A DNA stretch of 12,299 nt from CAZOLI01 sp964580675 (GTDB lineage Bacteria > Planctomycetota > MHYJ01 > CAYXQY01): the NCBI GenBank assembly GCA_964580675.1, contig CAZOLI010000057.1, positions 1 to 12,299 of the forward strand. Direction: 5' to 3'. This document shows positions 7,491-12,299 of the stretch, piece after piece. The translations under genes and the position numbers were made by a program. The notes under the pieces were generated by a model. It saw only the letters and a list, made by a program, of their open reading frames with translations. It ran no database searches and was not told where the DNA came from. Positions within the stretch are counted from its first letter, which is position 1, and each line of letters begins with the position of its first letter.

Positions 7491-7567
7491 AACGGAAGTG
7501 GAGTGCACGTTTTTGTAGGTTCACCTTTCACCATACGTTATTAGGGGTAAATCAGCGGCGCTATTGG

Positions 7568-7659
7568 TACCAAACGAGTACTCCACTACCCTAACGCTTC
7601 GTTACGTACTCAACTACAAACTTCCCGGGAAGCGTTGTTGGCTGGGACGTTCGTAGTGG
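7568..7659 (+). repeat. 91-bp palindromic repeat, copy 2
   Basis: The second copy, same orientation, 290 bp after copy 1. Arms CTACAAACTTCCC (7613-7625) and GGGACGTTCGTAG (7644-7656) pair with two mismatches. It also has a nested perfect palindrome CTTCCCGGGAAG (7621-7632) and AACGCTTC/GAAGCGTT arms (7593-7600, 7629-7636). Loop and spacer positions differ from copy 1 more than the arms do. Confidence 0.7.
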
Positions 7660-7700
7660 TGCAAGGTCCGCTCGCTTCAGCATGCCCCCCAATAATTATC

Positions 7701-7774
7701 ACTCCTTACTCCTGACCCCTTACTCCTCACTCGAGACGCTCCTCACTTTTTACTCGAAACGCTCCTGACTCGTA
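7701..7774 (+). repeat. Heptamer array ACTCCTN, block 1
   Basis: Units ACTCCTT, ACTCCTG, ACCCCTT, ACTCCTC and ACTCGAG follow in register at 7701-7735. The period continues less perfectly through ACTTTTT, ACTCGAA and ACTCGTA to 7774. The strand is strongly pyrimidine-rich; the reverse strand reads AGGAGT repeatedly. Confidence 0.75.
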
Positions 7775-7815
7775 ACGAATGCTCGCCTCTTTATTTTTAT
7801 CCTTATCCTTATCTT
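7762..7815 (+). repeat. 54-bp direct repeat, copy 1
   Basis: It matches 8017-8070 at 51 of 54 positions. It starts CTCCTGACTCGTAACG, then ATGCTCGCCTCTTTAT, and ends in TTATCC-like hexamers. It overlaps the end of heptamer block 1. Confidence 0.85.
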
Positions 7816-7842
7816 TCCCTTAAAAACGCCCCCTCCCTCACA

Positions 7843-7940
7843 GTCGGGGCTCCGGCTTTGATGAAACGGTTTCCCTCCCTTCCCCAGGACGTCGTCCGGT
7901 CGGGGCTACGGCTTTGGTGAAAAAGATCCCTCTCCCTTCC
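7843..7940 (+). repeat. Pair of about 42-bp diverged GC-rich repeats
   Basis: GTCGGGGCTCCGGCTTTGAT (from 7843) and GTCGGGGCTACGGCTTTGGT (from 7899) match at 18 of 20 positions. Each is followed by GAAA and a C/T-rich tail (to about 7885 and 7940). The pair sits between the two 54-bp repeats. Confidence 0.6.
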
Positions 7941-7945
7941 ACATG

Positions 7946-8029
7946 ACACCTTACTCCTCACTCTTTACTCCTTACTAACCGCTCCTTACTCCTGACTCCT
8001 TACTGGCCACTCCTTTCTCCTGACTCGTA
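7946..8029 (+). repeat. Heptamer array ACTCCTN, block 2
   Basis: Twelve consecutive in-register heptamers: ACACCTT, ACTCCTC, ACTCTTT, ACTCCTT, ACTAACC, GCTCCTT, ACTCCTG, ACTCCTT, ACTGGCC, ACTCCTT, TCTCCTG and ACTCGTA. Substitutions occur but no insertion breaks the 7-nt register over 84 bp. Confidence 0.8.
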
Positions 8030-8070
8030 ACGTATGCTCGCCTCTTTATCTTTATCCTTATCTTTATCTT
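8017..8070 (+). repeat. 54-bp direct repeat, copy 2
   Basis: It matches 7762-7815 with three substitutions. As in copy 1 it follows a heptamer block, so block plus 54-mer behaves as one composite unit present twice. Confidence 0.85.
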
Positions 8071-8075
8071 AATCT

Positions 8076-8090
8076 ACGGCCGAAGGCCGT
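8076..8090 (-). terminator. GC-rich hairpin downstream of the RNase H gene
   Basis: ACGGCC/GGCCGT form a perfect 6-bp stem with a 3-nt loop. Read on the minus strand it lies 25 nt past the RNase H stop codon, where a transcript end is expected. A purine-rich A/G tract follows rather than a T-run, so the role is uncertain. Confidence 0.35.
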
Positions 8091-8093
8091 CCA

Positions 8094-8114
8094 ACTCCTC
8101 ACTCCTTACTCGAA
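8094..8114 (+). repeat. Heptamer array ACTCCTN, block 3, abutting the RNase H stop codon
   Basis: ACTCCTC, ACTCCTT and ACTCGAA occupy 8094-8114. The minus-strand gene's stop codon begins at 8118 and ends at 8116, one base away, so the array forms the very start of that gene's 3' untranslated region. Confidence 0.75.
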
Positions 8115-8115
8115 C

Positions 8116-9120
8116 TTACGTCCCTTCCCGATCTCCGTCTCCGTTATCCTCCTCATCGTTTTGTTTCACCTTGCCGGCCCGTTTCCGGAGATCCTGAAGC
8201 TCCTCTCCCGTGTCCCGATTCATCCGGCATTCATCAAATTTTGCGACAAGTTCACGCACGCGATCGCGGGCGGCGCGTAGTTCCTCTTTGTTGGTGCTGT
8301 AATTTCCCGTGAGCTGGTTCACCACCAGGTCATTTAAGGCATGGAGCTGAACGGCCGCTTCGGATGGTTGGGGCTTCACTTCCGAGTCATTGTCATCGTC
8401 CGACGGGCGATTGTTGAGAATCTGCAGAAGACGCTCCAGACCCGTCTCAAACGCCCTGTACGTGGCAAGGGCAGACGAGGCAGGGGAAAGACGATTCTCC
8501 TTCAGCAGCAGATCGCGGTTCTTCCCGTCCCGAAGGAGAAAGGCCATGCCCGCGGGATCGTCTCCCTGCGAACCGGACCCATGGCCAAAAAGGTAAAAAT
8601 CAGCGGAATCCATCTGACCCTCCCGGGGAAGGGGGCCGTCCTCCTGTGTCTCGTCTTCCGGTTCCTCCTCATCATCGTCCACTTCCTCCCCGTTTGTCCG
8701 ACCGGCCAGGATTCGATTCACGATCCGGTCGGCCATCCGGTTCTGTTCCCGGGGCACATCCTCAATTTCCCACCCGTCAAATGCCGCCAGGGAGGAACGT
8801 ATTTGCTCCTGTAATGCCGAAAGAGACTCGTCCCGGGTCTCCCACTCTCCCCGGAGCTGACGGGCCAGCAGGCGGCTGTCCGTCTGTACCTCCACGGTTA
8901 CCTCCCCCGGCTCCACATCGTTCCGCTCAAGATATCCGCGCAGAAGCTCCAGACCCATTAACAGAGCCCTGTATTCCGCCGCATTACTCGTGGCTTCGCC
9001 GAGAAACTCCCCGTGCTGAAGCAGGACCTCCCCCGATTCCGACTTCAGAGCAACGCCGGCCGCCGCCGGACCGGGGTTGTTGATGGCACCTCCGTCCATC
9101 TCCAGGTGTATAACGTTCAT
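8116..9120 (-). CDS. RNase HI-family protein with a second, degenerate RNase H-like domain
   Basis: 334 residues from ATG 9118-9120. This start is chosen over the in-frame codon at 9279 because it begins at the usual RNase H N-terminus (MNVIHLEMDGG) and AAGGAGGAA lies about 12 nt upstream. Domain 1 (1-139) is an RNase HI/RVT_3-type nuclease, expected to cut RNA in RNA-DNA hybrids, with all four acidic residues in place: D9 (MDGGA), E49 (SNAAEYRALLMGLELL), D81 (QTDSRLL) and D131 (NRMADRI). A very acidic linker follows (145-170). Domain 2 (172-317) repeats the same order: YLFGHGSG, ATYRAFETGLERLL, VQLHALNDLVVNQLTGNYST and EELQDLRKRAG. D9, E49 and D81 are replaced by H180, T220 and L262; D310 may match D131. 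Domain 2 is therefore probably non-catalytic. It is divergent from the gene at 9391 and convergent with sufT. The tail is acidic. Confidence 0.88.
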   Translation of the reverse strand: MNVIHLEMDGGAINNPGPAAAGVALKSESGEVLLQHGEFLGEATSNAAEYRALLMGLELLRGYLERNDVEPGEVTVEVQTDSRLLARQLRGEWETRDESLSALQEQIRSSLAAFDGWEIEDVPREQNRMADRIVNRILAGRTNGEEVDDDEEEPEDETQEDGPLPREGQMDSADFYLFGHGSGSQGDDPAGMAFLLRDGKNRDLLLKENRLSPASSALATYRAFETGLERLLQILNNRPSDDDNDSEVKPQPSEAAVQLHALNDLVVNQLTGNYSTNKEELRAARDRVRELVAKFDECRMNRDTGEELQDLRKRAGKVKQNDEEDNGDGDREGT

Positions 9121-9390
9121 TGGACCGGGGTGTTCCTCCTTCAGAAATATGATCTCCTCCCAACGACTCTCAGTATCGCCTTCAATCTTACCGTGATCGC
9201 ACTCGAATTTCAGGGACGGAACACGCCGGAAACAGGCACCATATCGGAATGATCCCCCATATCTCCACCCCCGAAACAAACGGAAAATTCGGAATTTCGT
9301 ACAATATGTCCGGGTGAAATAGCTCTGAATGTTTTGTTACAATGCGCATTCACCATGAATAAATTACCAACCGGAAGGGGTTTGCAAAAC
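9121..9390. promoter_or_regulatory. Divergent intergenic region between the RNase H gene and the PQQ/TPR gene
   Basis: About 270 bp that must hold both divergent promoters. For the plus strand, TACAAT (9338-9343) has GTGAAA (9314-9319) 18 bp upstream; this would put the transcript start just before the ATG at 9391 and would exclude the TTG at 9334 as a start. GGAAGGGG (9373-9380) is a fair ribosome site for 9391. I see no convincing minus-strand promoter. Confidence 0.35.
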
Positions 9391-12299
9391 ATGCCAAAAC
9401 AGAACGTCCATAACGCCGTAATTTCGTCCGTACTGATGCTCCTTCTGGCCTGTGTTGGTTTCATCCACCCGGCGGACGCTCAGGAAGAAGAGCAATTTCA
9501 ACGGAGCAATTCCCAGATTCCCAACAGCCGCACGGCCGCTCACAACATCGATCGGGCCATAACGGCAAAGAAAAACGGGAACCTCGTAAAATTCATCAAC
9601 ATTCTGCACCAGACCCGTCTCGAGAGCGGTTCCTGGGTGATCCGTGACGAGAACGACGAAGGACTGTACCGAAACGTGGAGGATCGCTGCCTCGAGCTCC
9701 TGTATGCCATGGGGGCGGACGGTCGAAAAAAATACCGGTCCATGTACGACGGACAGGCCCGGGCGATGTCCTCCAACCTCGGTCCCAATCCAGATGACCG
9801 GGCCCTTCTGGAAATCGTTCGAAGGTTTCCGCTTTCCTCCGCCGCCGCGGANNNNNNNNNNNNNNNNNNNNNNNNNNNNNNNNNNNNNNNNNNNNNNNNN
9901 NNNNNNNNNNNNNNNNNNNNNNNNNNNNNNNNNNNNNNNNNNNNNNNNNNNGAGAAACAAATCCTCTGAATTTGGTCTTCGCTGGCCGTCCCCCGGCGGA
10001 AACACCACGAACAACCGGCGCCCGGGGCCGGACGTGGACCTCGAAAACATCGATTTGATCTGGCAGGAAAAAATTCCCGAAGGCGCAAAGGACTGGAAGA
10101 CCAGACGGCGAACGTACAGGGGATACTGGGAATTTTTCGGGTATTACCCCATCCTTTCGGAGGGATCCGTCTTCCTGCATAACGGACACACGGCCTTCTC
10201 CTGGTCCCTTCTCCCCTCGGCGGAAAAGAGGAAAAAAGGAAAGGCGGACCTTCGCTGGACCCACAGTCCTAAACGATACAGCCCCCGGCAAATTATGGCC
10301 GACACCCGATTGATTTACACGGGGACCTACTGGAACGGAATTTATTTCTGCAACCTCGTAACGCACCTTGGCGAGAAAGAAAAACAGCACTTCAACCTTC
10401 AGGTAAAATATCCCATACCCGGACGCGCCCTCTTCGCGATTGATGCCACCACGGGAGAAGTTCTCTGGAAACAAGGCAGGGGCATATCCCGGGACGAATT
10501 TCTGTCAGGCGCCAGCTTCTCCCCCGGGCCGATCGTCCGCGACGGCACGCTGTACGCCACCGTAAACCGCACGGACACCTCCGTCGACACACCGGATCAG
10601 TACATCCTGGCCATGGATCCGAAGACGGGATCGGTGAAGTGGAAGAGCTTTATCACAAAGGACACACTCGGGGCAAACCTGTTCGGCAACCCCATCCGGG
10701 AAGTGGTTATGGCCCAGCCCATTGTCGACGAGGACAACGTGTACGTCTGCACGAACGTTGGGGTCGTGGCCGCGGTGGATCGGGAAACCGGAAAACGAAA
10801 ATGGATATACCGGTACCGCCAGTACAACTTTCCTCAACGCCGCCGCCTTCAGCCCGTCCGGCAACCCCTGTACTGGGAGAACAACCTCCCCGTCAAGTCA
10901 GGAAACACCCTGCTTATGACCCCGGCCGAATCCCCCTCGCTTCTTGCTCTCGATGCACGTACTGGATCCGTCCGCTGGCGCCAGACAAGGGAAAACCTCG
11001 CCACACAGGTCGGTGGCTCCCCGCGATGGATGATCCCCGCCGGCAATGACCGGTTCCTGATCGCCAGTGAAAAAGGTCTTCGCTTCTATTCCTTCAATCG
11101 CGACGGTGCTCAGATCAGTGACCTGTACAAACCGAAAACACAGATCAAGGGACGTCCCGCCGTCTCGGAGAAGTTCCTCTATCTGCCAACCTTCAACAGT
11201 CTCGAAAAACTGTCCATAAACAAAGAAGGGCGACTCGTAAAACTCAAACAAACCCAGAAAATGAACTGGGGCAAGAACGAAAAACCAGGGAACGTTCTCC
11301 TCACCGGTTCCACCCTGATTGTTTCGGCCTCTCGATCCCTTCAGGTGTACTACCAGCCCGACAAACTTCGGACCCACCTGGACGGCCTCCTCAAACAGCA
11401 TCCGGACCGTTGGGACCTGCGACTTCAGAGAGGACTGCTCCGCAGGAAATCCGGAGACAAAGAAGGAGCCATCTCCGACTTCGAGCAGATTCTGCAAAAC
11501 ACAAAACAGGAATCGAACAACAAAGACTACCGGAAACGGGCCCGGCAATCACTGGTCACACTGCTGCTGGAAAAAGCCAAAAAACAATGCGAGAACAAAA
11601 ACATGGACAAAGCCGAAAAGAATTTCTCCCGGGCCTCAACATACGCGAAGGACGCACGCACCCGACAGCGAATCCACGATCAGGCGGCCAGCTGTTACCT
11701 GAAATTAAACAAACCACAGAAGGCACTGTCTGAATTCCGATCCGTACTCATGGCGGAAGTCCGTCAGGGACGTCCCGGAAGCAAACTCTGGGAGGAGACG
11801 AGAAAGAAAATAAGGGAACTAACCAGTGCCTACGGCCGGAACATATACAGCAGCGTCGAAGACCGGGCCCAAAAAGCGATCAACAACCTCCCGAACAATT
11901 CCCGGACCGGTGATTTGCTGAAATTGATGTACCGGTACCCCAACAGCACTTCGCTGTACGACCACCTGTTCAATCACACCCGGAAACAGATCAACGACGA
12001 ACAATACGAACAGGCAACAACGCTTCTTTACCGGATCATCCGGTTTGCCGGAAACCGGAAGATCCTCGCAAGAGCGTACCTCGCCATAGCGGGGGTGTAC
12101 GAAAAAACGGAGCGAATTCCTCTGGCCATTCAGATCATGAAAAAACTACGGGACCGCTTCGGTAAGATTACCCTGGAAATAGACGGGGAAGAAGTGACCG
12201 TGAAAGACCACGCGGAGAAAAAATTAAAATCGGACACCTACCGGAACGCCGGCCGTTCGGAAAAACAAAAAGCGCTCTCCGTACCGCTGGAACGGGAAC
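9391..12299 (+). CDS. Exported PQQ-like beta-propeller protein with flanking TPR-type regions, interrupted by a gap and truncated at the window end
   Basis: The ATG at 9391 is preferred for its ribosome site and because the signal sequence starts there: hydrophobic core about 10-25, then cleavage at ADA|QEEE (after 30). LLAC ending at Cys21 could instead be a lipobox. Residues to about 153 are helical and TPR-like (EGLYRNVEDRCLELLYAM, YRSMYDGQARAM, ALLEIVRRFPLSSAAA), an arrangement I associate with planctomycete propeller proteins. After the gap the frame (phase 2) is open without a stop to the end. It starts with LRWPSPGGN, then four canonical PQQ blades: FAIDATTGEVLW (about 10433), LAMDPKTGSVKW (10607), AAVDRETGKRKW (10769) and LALDARTGSVRW (10942). 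From about 11360 it turns into charged helical TPR-like repeats. Over 930 residues are visible. It is likely a periplasmic or surface scaffold; no dehydrogenase active site is seen. Confidence 0.85.
9852..9951. other. 100-N scaffold gap of unknown true length inside the PQQ/TPR gene
   Basis: Unlike the other two gaps, the flanks share no overlap. The frame changes from phase 1 to phase 2 across it, which is meaningless because 100 N is a placeholder. The missing part should encode the end of the N-terminal TPR-like region, just before the LRWPSPGGN start of the propeller. Confidence 0.9.

Larger units (their letters stand above)
6971..8115. other. 1.1-kb gene-free, repeat-rich region between convergent genes
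   Basis: No convincing coding sequence exists here on either strand: the open frames are short, lack ribosome sites, have no family motifs and run through the repeated blocks. The region lies between the 3' ends of sufT (plus strand) and the RNase H gene (minus strand). It holds heptamer arrays, a 91-bp palindromic repeat, a 54-bp repeat, a GC-rich repeat pair and several hairpins, each listed separately. I see no transposase remnant. Confidence 0.75.

Noticed and set aside
7158..7544. 128-residue plus-strand open frame in the repeat region
   Set aside because: It runs through repeat copy 1, has no ribosome site and no motif. In copy 2 the corresponding peptide changes at many positions without a synonymous bias, which argues against coding.
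7701..8114. CRISPR array
   Set aside because: Units are 7 nt, directly adjacent and without unique spacers, and there are no cas genes in the window.
6971..9120. Retron or other reverse-transcriptase system (structured non-coding region next to an RNase H gene)
   Set aside because: There is no reverse transcriptase in the window. The RNase H protein resembles the stand-alone RNase HI/RVT_3 family, and the repeats lie at its 3' end rather than upstream.
9121..9279. N-terminal 53-residue extension of the RNase H protein
   Set aside because: The extension has no RNase H homology, and a strong Shine-Dalgarno sequence lies within it upstream of the ATG at 9118-9120.
5331..12299. PQQ-dependent dehydrogenases (both propeller genes)
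   Set aside because: Only generic propeller blade motifs are visible; catalytic and cofactor-binding residues of quinoprotein dehydrogenases are not evident, so only the fold is claimed.

Overview
The window looks like a scaffold from a metagenome-derived planctomycete genome (order Planctomycetales, possibly marine; inferred from gene style, not from a marker gene). Three things point there: a HEAT-repeat protein built around the 'W..WW' module common in that phylum, two long secreted PQQ-like beta-propeller proteins (one with TPRs at both ends), and long intergenic arrays of 7-nt repeats. GC content is moderate, genes are widely spaced, and three 100-N assembly gaps are present.

Layout. 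1-405 is the 3' half of a CDP-diacylglycerol synthase gene (cdsA). 544-1488 is a complete phoH-like ATPase gene. 1644-1979 is non-coding with one possible terminator. 1980-6542 holds four same-strand genes for envelope or secreted proteins: a YceI-type periplasmic lipid-binding protein, a polytopic membrane protein of unknown function, a secreted HEAT-repeat protein (its start overlaps the previous stop by 8 nt), and a beta-propeller lipoprotein. The last three are probably an operon. 6662-6970 is a sufT-like (DUF59/MIP18) Fe-S assembly gene with its own likely promoter.

6971-8115 is an 1.1-kb gene-free stretch between convergent genes. It is packed with repeats: two unrelated heptamer families, a 91-bp repeat with an internal imperfect palindrome (two clear copies and a possible third unit), a 54-bp repeat in two copies, a short GC-rich repeat pair and several hairpins. 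8116-9120 (minus strand) encodes an RNase HI-family protein followed by a second, degenerate copy of the same fold that has lost most catalytic acids. 9391 to the window end is a very long exported PQQ-propeller/TPR protein, interrupted by a gap and unfinished at the right edge.

Assembly notes. The gaps at 1490-1589 and 3935-4034 are each flanked by an identical 55-nt sequence, so they are unmerged k-mer overlaps rather than missing DNA. Removing 155 nt at the second restores a single continuous frame through the HEAT gene. The gap at 9852-9951 has no overlap and is a true gap of unknown length. No tRNA, rRNA, CRISPR array, transposase or recognised defence system was found. The features most worth following up are the tandem active/inactive RNase H protein and the repeat-rich region next to it.
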